DNA of 64,000 nucleotides from Chlorokybus atmophyticus. Taxonomy: Eukaryota; Streptophyta; Chlorokybophyceae; Chlorokybales; Chlorokybaceae. A program made the position numbers and the translations under genes. The stretch is taken from assembly GCA_009103225.1 (NCBI GenBank), contig RHPI01003124.1, positions 401,440 to 465,439 on the forward strand, given 5' to 3'. Below, one piece after another: positions 1 to 11,687 of the stretch. How positions within the stretch are numbered: the stretch's first letter is position 1; each line of letters starts with the position of its first letter. The notes under the pieces were generated by a model. It saw nothing but the letters and a program-made list of their open reading frames with translations, did not search any database and was not told the DNA's origin.

Positions 1-869
1 GGGGGGGCTATGTTTATGTTAGCAGCCATTGGGTTAGCATGTGGATCGTATCAGGCGCGGTCCTCTGCACGCGCTTGCTTGCGGGGCTAATGTATCTTGC
101 TGGTACGACATTTCATGTATTTGAACGCAAATAGAAAGCGCTGGCGAATGTCGCAAATAGTGTGATGCTTGGCTAATATTGCAAAAACGTCACGCCTCGT
201 TTTGCTTGCTACAATGACCTGCTGGGTTGATACAATATATTCCTACCTGCCGGTTCAAACCATGCACGGCACTGTGATGGATGACAGCAGTACTAGTTGC
301 ACAAGATCGCACACACGCATCGGGGGGCTGTGTTTCGCACTTGCAATCAATGGCTGCATCAACGGTAGCTGAATGTGCGACAGCATTAAACACAATCGAT
401 TACATATCCCAGTTGTTTGTGAGCAGCATGCCAGATGCGGTGCATATTGAACGCGACAAACCTTGAGTGCAGGGTCATGCATTACTTATACACAAGGGGT
501 ATGCTGCGCCGGCATGCATGTGTTAAGTTATAGATGCTGACCTTGGGGCAAAGCATACCAATTTCTTGCATCCGCAAGTGGATTACTGTAGCCTGCTTTC
601 CGTCAAGCACACGCAATAGGGATGATGACATGGACCAGCACGTGCTAGCTGAGATGTTATGCTGGCCTCATGGCAAGGGGGATTACCATCGAAGTTCAAA
701 CTAGCAAATTCTGTGCAGCAAATTCACTCTGGTGCATCGCACCAAAAGTGAACCCACCGGCCAACAAGCCCCGCGCACGGTTGCTCTGAGTGTGATGTGA
801 AATGGTATGGCAGGGCGCGAATAAGCGCTTGATTTCGGGCAAGTTTTCTGAGCATGTCAATCAGCATGG
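1..869. other. No gene recognised
   Basis: Only short overlapping open frames with no family resemblance and no convincing splice structure. The first seven bases are a G run at the window edge. I see nothing annotatable here. Confidence 0.5.
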
Positions 870-2723
870 CTATTGCAGTTGCAGGTAGAGACACACGGAG
901 TCCTTGCATGCATGACTAGCTGCACAACACTGGCAGTATTTGGTAGTTGTGCTGCACACAAACAGCCCGCATTGTTCTGACATCGAAATGCAACAGCATT
1001 GCTGCACCTGCAAGACCAGGGGCGCGCAGGAAACATCCGCTGTCATATTATATGCGATGGCGAGCCTTATACAGTTGTCGTTGAGCAGCGACAGCAGGAT
1101 GTAGCTGTTGGCAAGCGTAGCACTGTGCCAACCTAATGCCTCCGTTAGCAAGGTCAACTCAAGCACTGTTGTGCTAGCAATCGCGCAGCTGTAGGCGCAT
1201 TACTGCTGTCGCTTCTGGAACTTGGTTGCCTGCCAATTGCGCAATGCAAGAACAGGTCATGCAAGCAGTTGACACTCATTGCTCTACAGTTCAAAACTGT
1301 CATGCAACCAGATTGCGTGCGTGCGCTTTGCACATCTCTTAGCTCAAATTGTGCCCTCAAATAACTTGCACCACACAGCCATTGTTCTTGCATGTTACAT
1401 GATGTGGTATAGTGTAGCCAAGCATTATGCTGCTGGTCATGGGTACCTCGCACTCCAGGAGCTGTGGCCAACCTCCACTGACATGCATAGCGCAGACAAG
1501 GCATGAAACTGGTACAGCATGCCTGTAGTTGTTGAGACCAGCTGTTAACTATACGGGCTTGAGAGGTTGTTGTGAGCACACAAGCACAATGCCCTCCCAC
1601 ATTGCCATTGGACTTCTGCCTTCAATTGCACCAGTAGTCTCACCAACCTAAAGCAAGCGCACTGAACTCAGCATTGGCCCTTGCAGTTGATGGGCATTGC
1701 TGACTTCACATTCTGCCAATAACATTGTGTCTTCCACAATGTGGGGACAGTGCCAAAGAAGCTAGGGGTTGGAAGGAATGGCAGCCAAGGCGCCCAGAGT
1801 TGAGGAGTTGGGCGCTTCGCTCATCAGCTGCCTGCTGACTGTCCCACAGTTGCTCAGCAGGCTGCAATGTGTGGTGCACGTGGTGAGTCATCAACCATCC
1901 AGACTGCTGCCATACTGCTGGTTGGTTCATCTGCCTCGCTCCTATTGCTTTGTAGGATGATGCTGCGCGGCTGTGCGGAGTCTCCAAAGCCATGCGAGCG
2001 CTTGTCAAGGAAGACCCCGCTTTCTGGCACAAGGCCATCTTGGAATATACAAAATTGCTAGAGTTTGCGAGGTTTGCTTGCGCTAACGCACTAGTAGCAG
2101 CTCCACAAGAACTTGAGGTTGAGGCAATCCCTCCGTGCGAGGTTTGAATGCGTTGCCTTCGTGCTTGCATGTTTCTTGTCTTCAGGTGGAACTTTGGTAT
2201 GAATTTCTTTCTTGGTACGCAACATGAGAATGACCTTATGCAGGGTCTAAACTGTATGAACATCGCAGGCTACCTATTTAAGCGTTTCCACAAGCTGTCA
2301 ATACACCTGCAACCAGCCGACACCGGTTATATGCACCCCGTTGAGTACGGACTTTACCGCCTTGAGGACTTGCGTGGATTCACAATCCATTTGCTAGATA
2401 CAGAGAGCCATCCATCAACTGTTGTGAAAGAAGTAGCCTTGATAGGGGGCGTCTCGCCGTTGAAGACACTCACTTTACAAACGGGTCGAAGGGCGGTGCT
2501 ATTGATTGATATCCCCGAGCTTGACAACCTTCGGCACCTTCGCTGTCAAGGAATTGTCCAGTTCAAAGTCAAACCACAACTACCACGCTTGGAGACTTGC
2601 GAACTGTTGATGCCAAGCACATACCTCGCTGAGGCAGTCGGCTGCTTGGATTCAGTGCTCCATCATGTAAGCCTTACCATTGAAGTTGAGATGGCAGCTG
2701 ATGTCAGAGAGGAGAGTGACTGA
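870..2723 (+). repeat. Left arm of a ~1.8 kb diverged inverted duplication
   Basis: This segment reappears in opposite orientation at about 7250-8880. Matching peptides lie in both halves. In the outer half, GWHSATLANS and WLHYTTSCNMQEQWLCG here match GWHNAKLANS and CLHYATPCNRQKQWLCG there. In the inner half the F-box-like gene described separately is shared. The arms are diverged but clearly homologous and are separated by about 4.5 kb, which itself holds a third partial copy. Confidence 0.6.
1778..2723 (+). pseudogene. F-box/leucine-rich-like gene, copy A (broken)
   Basis: Exon 1 is 1778-1882 (35 codons, starts MAAKAP) and exon 2 is 1956-2141 (62 codons). They join in phase across a GT-AG intron. 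The joined peptide has an F-box-like pattern: VPQLLSRLQ, then RLCGVSKAMRALVKEDPAFW, ending in the Trp typical of F-box helix 3. A third exon starts at 2186 (VELWYEFLSWYA) but meets a stop at 2225-2227. The downstream leucine-rich stretch (NCMNIAGYLF to MAADVREESD, stop at 2723) is in another frame, so a frameshift lies near 2220-2250. F-box proteins recruit substrates to SCF ubiquitin ligases through SKP1, and the leucine-rich part would bind substrate. Two related copies lie nearby. The F-box assignment rests on pattern only. A recently broken member of a multicopy family is the best reading; a sequencing error is the alternative. Confidence 0.45.
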
Positions 2724-3189
2724 GTGCCATAGACTATGCTGTGCTTTGAGCGATGCTGGTCTGTTCGTGTCCCTCGTGCGTGCTCGTAACAGTTATTTAT
2801 ATATGCACATTGGAGTGCGTAGCGCGCTGTGAGCCTGGCTCTCGCAAGATGTGTTTCTTGCAGGCGGCGCTCCTGTTGCACATGCCAGAGTACATGCAAA
2901 CACAGCAGCTTGTTAATGGCAGAGAAACTTAGCAGTGCCATACAATTTCAATGTCGCTGTGACATTGCTAGCTTGACGTTTCTAGCGTTGGACAACGGTA
3001 GTGGCTGATATATACAGTCAAGCAGGTCAGGTCAACCGCTAGTAGCGGTTGGCATTGGCGGCAGCAGCCATTGCATGTTTTAGCTCGTGCTGCTGCTTCT
3101 GAGCAAGTTCAAGTACTGTCCAGCAAGCGCCTGCTGCAGCATGCGAAGCTCTACGTTGAGCTCATCGACCACCACGACAGTGACTGACC

Positions 3190-3384
3190 TGATGACGCTT
3201 CCACATCTGCTGAGCGGTGTACAGTCAGTCACGCATGCGGTAAGTTGAGCTCATGATGCGGCTGCACTGTCACAATAAAGTGTGGCACTTTATTGCTTCA
3301 TCAGCCATGTTACAGGAAGATCCTGCTCGGCTGTATTGTGTCTCCAAAGGCATGCAAGCTTGTCAAAGGAAATCCAGCCTGTAG
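3190..3384 (+). pseudogene. F-box-like gene, copy C (fragment)
   Basis: Two short pieces match the start of copies A and B. The first is an exon end near 3190-3240 (LMTLPHLLSGVQSVTHA), followed by a GTAAGT donor. The second is an exon at 3316-3384 (EDPARLYCVSKGMQA) that stops after 23 codons. The leucine-rich part is missing. This is a truncated relic lying between the two longer inverted copies. Confidence 0.4.
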
Positions 3385-4267
3385 GCACTGAGCAACGCTA
3401 GCACTGTAGCACTGTAGCATTGAGCAACGCGTTGTTGTTGCTGTTGTCGTTGTGTATCTGTACGCAATACCCCGAGTGACTGTCTTCGTATGCACGCATT
3501 GCTACTGCTTGACACTGCGCAGGCGTGGCGGTATTGCTTGCAACAGCAAGCACTCAGTTTCACACCTCCTTCAGTACTAATCCGTAGTACAATGCAGTGG
3601 CAGCGGCAGACTGTGTGCGTGCACCGCCTCTATACGCGAGCGCGCGCGCGCTCTTATGACACACACGCAGTGCGCTCTAGTGGGCGCGGGGCAACGTGTA
3701 TGTGCATGCTATGCACATGCATGCGCATATGTCGCACCCACCTAGTGGGTGGGTGCGACAGTGCGCATATGTAGCCTCTGTGGTTGGAAGGAGGTTCCGG
3801 TGTTCCACCTACTAAGTGATAGTATGTTGGAGAAGCGCACACGTGTTATGTTCAAACTTGCAAGGCACCTACTTGCTGCAACATCCCTTGAGACGTTTGT
3901 GTACATGGACTTCACACAACTATACCATATACAGATGCATGCGTGTGCCTAGGCATGGTTGCGCACACGCGTGCACACGCGTGCACGCACATAAACATGG
4001 ACATGTATGTGCACAATTCACACGATCAGATGTACGGACACTTGGCGCGATGCACTGAGCGTCCTAGACACAGCAGTTGGGACTCTGACGACTGATGTAT
4101 AGGGACACAAGGGGGGCGACCCTTCAAGGACACCAGTTGTGTCCCTGCAGCCACTAGGCCACAGCACCGAGCGTGGCTGTCGATGGTGGAGGAGGAATGC
4201 GAGAGGAGGCGTGTTCAACGGTAGACCAACTTAGGCTGCATGTCGCCCCAATGTACCATATATGGCT

Positions 4268-4349
4268 GCCAGTCTGCTGCATGAACATCCCCTGGCTGCC
4301 AGCAGTAGGCACTGCTGGCAGCCAGGGGATGTTCATGCAGCAGACTGGC
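4268..4349. repeat. Perfect hairpin, 39 bp arms, 4 nt loop
   Basis: The arm 4268-4306 is the exact reverse complement of 4311-4349; the spacer 4307-4310 is AGGC. It is the longest perfect hairpin in the window. No open reading frame explains it. Confidence 0.9.
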
Positions 4350-5320
4350 TTTACGGATGTGCTTCGGAAGCATATCTCGATAGCCACAAGGCCGTGCGTC
4401 GCATAGTGTTGTGCCAAGAGTTGTGCCACTTGCGAGCGCCTTGCCTATACATGTGCCACCCTGCCGAACGGGCGACACTGCTTGTCTCAAGGACTGCGAC
4501 TGAGGGACAACAGTGTTGCTCCTGGGGATGCGCTGTCCCTGTGGTTGGAGTGCAACCACTGGGAGCATATACACGCACGCTTTCAGCCTCTCACATGCAT
4601 GCACATGCACACGCGCCACAACTTGATATGCGCACAGCACATGCATTGATGAGGTACAATTTCTGTGGCATCGTCCTACGCACAGACAGCCATGCAGCCA
4701 CATGCTTGCTCACATCACACCGCAGTGTACTTGGTACAACACGGCGCCGGTCGCTCCTCATCAGGGAGCACGTAGTACACCGAACCCCAGCGCAGTGACA
4801 CACCGTCCCGCCAATGCACTAGCTACCTGCATCGCCGTCCTCCCCGCAAGTCCAAAGTCAGCGCTGCATCCGCCTCCATCATGGCCGCCTCCATGGGATG
4901 GGCACCCCGCCTGGCACCTCCGCCCTGACCTTACAGATCAGACGTGCATAGGTACGACCAGTACTGTGTAGCCTCACATCTGGTTAGTGCCATCAATTTT
5001 ACCTGTGTACCCTGTGTACCCTGCATACTCTATGTATACAGCGACCTGCTGAGTCCAAACAGTTGAGTGCATGAACGAGTCTGCAACAAGCAATGCTGCC
5101 CTTGCAAGACCAGGGGCGCAGAGGCATAATTCCACCGTTGTTCTTACCCACGTTGAAAACTCGCCACATGCACCAACATGCAGCCTCCGACTTCTCCCCC
5201 CGTTCCCTGCACGACAACATGGGTAGCAATGCTCTTATGCTTAGCAGGCATAACTGCTAAGAAGCCACGCCTCTCATAGTGTCACAACATAAACTAAGTT
5301 GTTCGCTGTATACACTTCAA

Positions 5321-5355
5321 TAGCTCAGCTACGTGCACTGCACGTAGCTGAGCTA
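5321..5355. repeat. Near-perfect palindrome, 17 bp arms, 1 nt spacer
   Basis: The arm 5321-5337 (TAGCTCAGCTACGTGCA) is the exact reverse complement of 5339-5355. The right arm and its flank (GTAGCTGAG...CTAGGAAT) resemble a stretch at about 63838-63858. Confidence 0.85.
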
Positions 5356-6286
5356 GGAATCTTGGACTCTTGTGTCATGCTTAATACACTACTGACTTTC
5401 GTGCAGTAAAAAAAAAAAGGAAAGAAGCCACGGCTTGATCCCCTGGGTGTAATACTTTGTTTAAAACTCCACTGCTGATTGGGGGAAGAAAGTTCTCGGG
5501 CAATGGTTTCATTTTACCTCCACAACGTGACGAGAAGCTCCATCTCGCAAATGGGAATGAGATTCAAGGTGTACACTAGAATGCATGCTGCGCAAACAGC
5601 CTCTGGGCCAAAGCACGCATACATTGTATAAACACTGCTTGGCAAGTGGGCGTCAACTGTTGACCATGCCTATGCGCATACCCACCAGCGCACATGCCTA
5701 CGCCGGTTGGACGCACGTGCGCACGCATACCGCGTGAGTTGTGGCACCAACGTGCACACGGACTCCAAGCTGTTGGACAGCTGCTGAATGGCTTGACACA
5801 TGCAGGCAGTTGACATCATTAAAAGCATTGCAACACTAGTCTTTCAACCTCATACGCCGGCAATGTGCAGTCAGGCTACGCGCACCAGTGGTTTCAAATG
5901 TAAGGGAGCTGGTTTGGCAGAGTCATGCTCTTCATGACACGCACATCAAACACTAGTCCACACTCAGGCTGTTTCAACCGTGCACAGGATAAGGTCTTGT
6001 CGCTTACAGCACAGCACCTTCTGCGGCACTCAATCACGTCACTTGCAAATGGGAGCACATGCACACCATGTGCACTACACCGGCGTTCATTACTTCACAG
6101 CTTGGGCAACCCAAGTACACTAACGAGGTGTTAGCAGTAGTAGGTAGATTAGGTAGAGTAGCCCGGTGGTGAACTACGTGGTAGTGTGAAATGTGAGTGG
6201 TATGATTGTGGGATGGTGATGGTCGCTGTGCATGAGCATATGCCACGCGCATTGTATGTAAGATAGGCACTTACGCACACCAACCC

Positions 6287-6333
6287 AAGTTCGTCCACCA
6301 TGGTATGTCCGACATACCATTGTGAACGAACTT
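6287..6333. repeat. Imperfect hairpin, 22 bp arms
   Basis: 6287-6308 and 6312-6333 are reverse complements with two mismatches and a 3 nt loop. Confidence 0.75.
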
Positions 6334-6558
6334 GCAGTGCAAATGCCCAGGCTGTGAGTGAGATGAATGAGACTGCAATCATGGATCTCCAGATTGTCCC
6401 TTGCCTTCAGCGCTGGCGCGCCGCGACTATCAAAGTGCCTGCCAGGCCTCAGTGTCACCACCATCCGGATAAACCCCCACTTTTCTCCCTCAGAAACCGC
6501 ATCATGCCTTGTTGGCATGATGCCAACATGGAAAAGAAGTTGGTGTTCAGGCAGGGTT

Positions 6559-8103
6559 TTACTGAACCCACAGGTAGAAGTCGTCCAAGTTCTGTATCTT
6601 ATCGACAAATCCAAGTGTTGTTCGGGACACAAAGACAGTTGGCCGGCGGGTTGGGTTCACATCAATGACTTTGCGAGCAGCGCCATTGCGCAGAATGAAG
6701 GTTGGTCCATTGGGCTGCTGCTGTGCTGAACCATTAGCCACATTCAGAACACTGGTTGCACATTGCGCAATGCGCCATAGATTGGATAAGGGACATCACC
6801 CCGTCCTTGAATGGCGCCAACTGCATCCATGGCTGGAAAGCTAGCCTCCACATCCCTTTGAAGTAAAACAATTGTCTTAGCGTCGAAGCGATTGCACACC
6901 ATCTTCATATGGACATAACCGCCTCGACTCAGAATAATCAGCTCCTTGAATTGATTACCGGGAGCTGTACAGGAATGCTGGGTTGAAACTGACATGATTG
7001 TCTGTCCACATTTTAAGCACGGGTGGCAGTTGAGCAAAAACCTGACAATTAAGGCTGCAGAAGTGGTTGGACTGGCGATGAAGCATTGGATGCATCACCA
7101 ACAGTGTCCACTCTTGTGCTGTCGGAAGGTCTTGCAAGACCAGAGTGGCATGATCATGGACGACCTCAAGCCACACCACGAGGGTTAGACACCGTAGCTC
7201 TGCGCACTCGGAATCCCGTCCTATGGATACATGTGTGACAGCAGCTCCCACTTCAACTCCAACAGTAAGGCTTACAATGCTGCGCCAAATTCAGGTTACT
7301 GACCGCTTCAGCAAGGTAGTCTTTGCGCAAAAACAGCTCGCAAGTCTCCAGGCGTGGTAGCTCTGGCATGTCCTTGAACTGAATATTCCCTTTACAGCGA
7401 AGATGCCGAAGGTTGTCAAACGGGGGGATGTCAATGGACAGCAACGCCCTTTGACCTGTTTGCAAGTCAGTGTTTCCAGTGGCGGCATGGCTCCCCCCAT
7501 GAAGGCTACTTCTTTTGTAACTGTTGATGGATGCCTTTCTGCATCCAGCAGATGAAGTGTGAACTCACGCAAGTTCTCAAGCCAATGAAGTCCGTACTCA
7601 ACGTTGGCCCTGTCGATGGTGCTGGCTGGCTGCAAGTGTATTGATAGTTTCTCTAAACGCGAAAACAGATGGCCTGCGACGTTCATGCAGTGGAGATCCT
7701 GCATCAAACCACTCACTTATTGCGTACCAACAGAAGGACGTCATGCCAAGGACAAACATGCAGTCAAGCAACGTGAACACATGAATGCAGCGCACTCATA
7801 CGTTAGCGCAAGCAAACCTCACAAACTCCAGCAATTCTGTGTGATTTAAGATGGCCATTTGCCAGAAAGCGGGGTCTTCCTTGACAATCGCTCGCATGGC
7901 TTTGGAGACTCCGCACAGCCGCGCAGCGTCGTCCTACCGAGCGATGAGGCAAATAAGTCAACCAGCGTGGCAGCAGTCTCAGGCAATTGATGATTTACCA
8001 CGTATACCGCAGACTGTACGCTGCTGAGCAGCTGTGGGACAGTCATCAGGCAGCTGATGAGCGAATGGCTTAAGTCCTTAACAATAGGCGCCTTGGCTGC
8101 CAT
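6559..8103 (-). pseudogene. F-box/leucine-rich-like gene, copy B (broken)
   Basis: Inverted relative of copy A. Exon 1 is 8103-7999 (35 codons, MAAKAPIV...LISCLMTVPQLL). Exon 2 starts at 7933 (DDAARLCGVSKAMRAIVKED) and hits a stop near 7800. The leucine-rich region (MQDLHCMNVAGHLFSRLEKL) lies at about 7710-7470 and continues in a shifted frame from 7465 (ALLSIDIPPFDNLRHLRCKG). Further coding-like stretches follow at 7037-6744 (ILSRGGYVHMKMVCNRFDAK) and 6741-6559 (FILRNGAARKVIDVNPTRRP). They need at least one more frame change. Copy B keeps more of the C-terminal half than copy A. As for copy A, the F-box call rests on pattern, and frameshifts could be decay or error. Confidence 0.42.
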
Positions 8104-8880
8104 TGCTTCCAACCCTAGCACCCTTAGTACTGTGCCTGCATTGTTAAAAACAGTGTTTTAGGCAGAATGTGTAAAGTCGCAACTGCACATGGAGTCCTAT
8201 CCCATTCACTGCAATGACCAATGCTGACTTCAGTGCGGCTGCTTTATGCGGGTGAGACTACCAGTGCAACAGAATGCAGAACAGCAATATAAGAGGGCGC
8301 AAACCACTTTGTGCTTGTGTGCTCACTACAACAGAATGATATTCGTGTTGTTTCACACCTGGTCTCAACAATCACAGGCACTGCATGATGCTGTTACAAC
8401 TTGGATGGCTTAGCTGCACTAAAACTGTCAGTGGAGGTTGGCCACAGCAGCTTGTTGCTTGCCTACACTATGCCACGCCATGCAACAGGCAAAAACAATG
8501 GCTGTGTGGTACAATGTGTGTTGGGCTGAATCAGCATTTTGGCTACGACATGGGCAATGCACAGGCACGCAACTTGGTTGCATGGCACTTTCGAGGCAAC
8601 GGGTGTATGTCTACTAACTTGGTTGCATGCAGTTGAAAGGAACCAACCAGCATTAAAGCAGCGACAGTAGTGAATGCTCCTACGGCTGCTTGATTGCAAT
8701 CAATGCAGAGGACCAGTCTACCATCCCAACCCGAGGCATGCCATACCTGACTGTCGGGTGGCACAATGCTAAGCTTGCCAACAGCTGCATGCTGCTGTCG
8801 CTACTGCTCAACGACCTGACAAGTCTTACACAAGACGGCAACCAAGTAGAGGGTGCTGTGTAACGAGCATACAGCTGCAG
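7250..8880 (-). repeat. Right arm of the ~1.8 kb inverted duplication
   Basis: Counterpart of 870-2723 in opposite orientation. It contains F-box copy B and, at 8280-8880, the outer segment that matches 870-1600. Divergence is enough that only peptide-level and scattered nucleotide identity is obvious by eye. Confidence 0.6.
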
Positions 8881-10562
8881 AACCAACTTCCATCAGCTGA
8901 GGCCGATGATTGCTTGCCTCACAAGGAAGCCCAGCGCAGCCTGGGGACTCACTCGTCCAGGCGCAGGCCCGCCAGTGGGCTCGTGAGACACGTGTGCAAC
9001 CGCACCCCTTGCGACACCACCACCACCGCCGCCAACGCCGCCGCCGCATGCGCAACATGCTCTTCGCTCAGCGTCGCCTATGTTTGGCCCTGCTGAACCC
9101 ACGCTGATATCTGTGACGCTTACCTACAATACACCACGGTTTCGCAAGAGTATATCTCAACTAGTACCGATATCATCAGGGTGCCACGCAAGCGTTCTGC
9201 TCTCTGTGCAGCTGCGGCTAAGTGTAAGGCGGCGGTGGCACCCTGATGTTTGGCCTGCCTGCTTGACTAGGCTCCGACAAGCAGCTGCAGTCTCAGCAGC
9301 AGCCCCTCATCGCCCATTGTGATTGTGTGTTGTTTAAAGAGCCTGGGGGGAGCCACAGCTGACCTGCTCACAGGTGCACTTGTAAGCAGCTGTCATGTCA
9401 GCGAGGATAAGCTTGCCTTGCCCTGTCCTTGTGCGTGTGTTCTTGCCATATCAAGCGTACAACAGCAACTCTGCTGCTTGTTTGCTCGTATGGACATTGT
9501 CGCCAGTAAGTGGCTTTGCAAGTTGTCGTTGAACAGTAGCAGCAGCCAGAAGGTGCGCTTGCTTGCAAAGGTAGGCGTCGTACGAGCATGCAATGGCGAT
9601 GTAAACAAGAGCATCTAGTTTGGTTGCGACAACAATCAGAGTTGGTGCCAAGAAACCTTATTGTGTGCTTGTGCTTGTGCACCACATGCGCGGGCTACCT
9701 TGCCGCCTGCAGTGTGTCTCTGTATATCAACGCATTAACCTTGAAGGCGCTGAGATAGTGCACGCACATGATCTGCAAGGTGGCTATAAAAAGTTGTCTT
9801 GCTTGATTACATTGCACGCCGCTTACTTTGTCACAGACCGGGCGGTGCTCCCTGAAGGCACTGGTTAGTGAGCAGCTCTCAGCCTGTTGCCAAACATGAC
9901 TGGTCCTGTTGCTCTCGGGGACCAAGACGCGTGTCAAGGTGCCGCCGGCAATGCACAGTTCATGTACATAAGCCTTGATGACCCATGATGCACTGCGTCA
10001 AGACGCATTGACCTTGTCATCTCTGCGGTGTGGTCATGCACGGAGCCATGGCTATTGAACCACTGAACCAGGCTGAATGCTACATGCAAGCTGTTTAATG
10101 CATCACTCTCAGAACACGCCACCCCCCCACCCTCTTTCCCCCTTTTGTGCTTGTGACCGTCACCCTTTTTCACAAGCACCGATGACAAGGTCTCTGGCAC
10201 GCGCGCATGCACAAAGTGCACATGTGGGATGCCACACACACTCATCTCGGTGTGGACTACCGCGTGTGCTACGGCAGCAGTAATAGTAATAGTAGTAGTT
10301 GTTGTGGTAGCGATAGCAGTAGCAGTAGCACTACTGCACGTACGTGCACCGACCAATATGCTACTCAGTGACTCAACTACTGAGTAGCATATTGGTCGGT
10401 GCACGCACGTGCACACCTACGCGCTCGCGTGCATGCGGCGGTTGTAACGCATATCACTCGCAAGCACCATGTCGACGCCATCACAATAACATCTAGAAAT
10501 GACCCCTACACCAGTCCGCCCGTAAGTTAGGCTGTTGAGTGCATGTGTGTACCGCGCGGGGG
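8881..10562. other. No gene recognised
   Basis: Short frames only. A CCA/CCG trinucleotide tract lies at about 9016-9047. A spaced inverted repeat with 14 bp arms lies at 9174-9187 and 9235-9248. About 10276-10332 is an AGT/AGC-rich simple tract. The hairpin at 10343-10405 is listed separately. Confidence 0.5.
10343..10405. repeat. Perfect hairpin, 27 bp arms, 9 nt loop
   Basis: 10343-10369 is the exact reverse complement of 10379-10405. It sits about 160 bp before the assembly gap. Confidence 0.85.
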
Positions 10563-11043
10563 NNNNNNNNNNNNNNNNNNNNNNNNNNNNNNNNNNNNNN
10601 NNNNNNNNNNNNNNNNNNNNNNNNNNNNNNNNNNNNNNNNNNNNNNNNNNNNNNNNNNNNNNNNNNNNNNNNNNNNNNNNNNNNNNNNNNNNNNNNNNNN
10701 NNNNNNNNNNNNNNNNNNNNNNNNNNNNNNNNNNNNNNNNNNNNNNNNNNNNNNNNNNNNNNNNNNNNNNNNNNNNNNNNNNNNNNNNNNNNNNNNNNNN
10801 NNNNNNNNNNNNNNNNNNNNNNNNNNNNNNNNNNNNNNNNNNNNNNNNNNNNNNNNNNNNNNNNNNNNNNNNNNNNNNNNNNNNNNNNNNNNNNNNNNNN
10901 NNNNNNNNNNNNNNNNNNNNNNNNNNNNNNNNNNNNNNNNNNNNNNNNNNNNNNNNNNNNNNNNNNNNNNNNNNNNNNNNNNNNNNNNNNNNNNNNNNNN
11001 NNNNNNNNNNNNNNNNNNNNNNNNNNNNNNNNNNNNNNNNNNN
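10563..11043. other. Assembly gap (481 N)
   Basis: Run of N bounded by GC-rich sequence: a G run on the left, and on the right a G run followed by a GGGCGC repeat. The true length is unknown. Confidence 0.98.
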
Positions 11044-11687
11044 GGGGGGGGGCGGGCGCGGGCGCGGGCGGCAGCACCAGTCAAGTATGAGAAGCAAGGT
11101 ATATGCACTGCTTTCAGTTCGACGTTGGCAGTGTGGTACTGACAGGGAATCTCCATCACCTGTACTACATATGTGTCGAGCACGATTCTTGACAAACGCA
11201 TGCGCAAGTGTCTGATTGATGCTGCCCCATACTGTCATGCACCTGTGTGCGAATGCCGTTTTATGTGAGAGCTCCTATAGTGTGAACAACAACATTGGCC
11301 GACACTACGAACTTCACTTGCTCTGCACTTGCCATCTCATAGTGGCATACATCGGCACAAGATGTTTGCGCTTACAGTTACGGGCTTGACTCAATCAACA
11401 GACCAAACACAAAGCCAAACCTCTGCTGCAAAGCAAAACATGACATGCATTGTCACAATGCATTTGGCACGAAGCACTCGCCAACACCTTCAGATGCCGA
11501 AATGCTATACAAGTGATACAACACATTCACTGTCACCAACCGCTACCGACAGTACAAGCACTACAAGTACATGCATGTCACACACTCTACATTTACACAA
11601 CACAACACGACAGTTGCAAGTGTATCATCCAGTGGCTGAGCCCGCAGTCAGCTTCAATTACTACTGCCGCATCCCGTATTCACTCTC
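11044..11687. other. No gene recognised; 3' flank of desiccation gene
   Basis: Non-coding by eye. The region is rich in ACA/CAC words at about 11390-11600. No exon or RNA gene was seen. Confidence 0.5.

Larger units (their letters stand above)
2724..6558. other. Gene-poor spacer between the F-box copies
   Basis: Apart from copy C and the hairpins listed separately, I see no gene. A 12 bp perfect hairpin lies at 3731-3759. About 5040-5130 shares GCAAGACCAGGGGCGC with 1012-1027 in the left duplication arm, so it is probably another worn repeat copy. The rest shows alternating purine-pyrimidine stretches such as 3960-4010. Confidence 0.5.

Noticed and set aside
3600-4060. CRISPR-like short repeats
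   Set aside because: The repeats are simple CA/GC alternating words without regular spacers.
10417-11238. Open frames across the N gap
   Set aside because: They are made of unknown residues; only short, unrelated flanks are real sequence.
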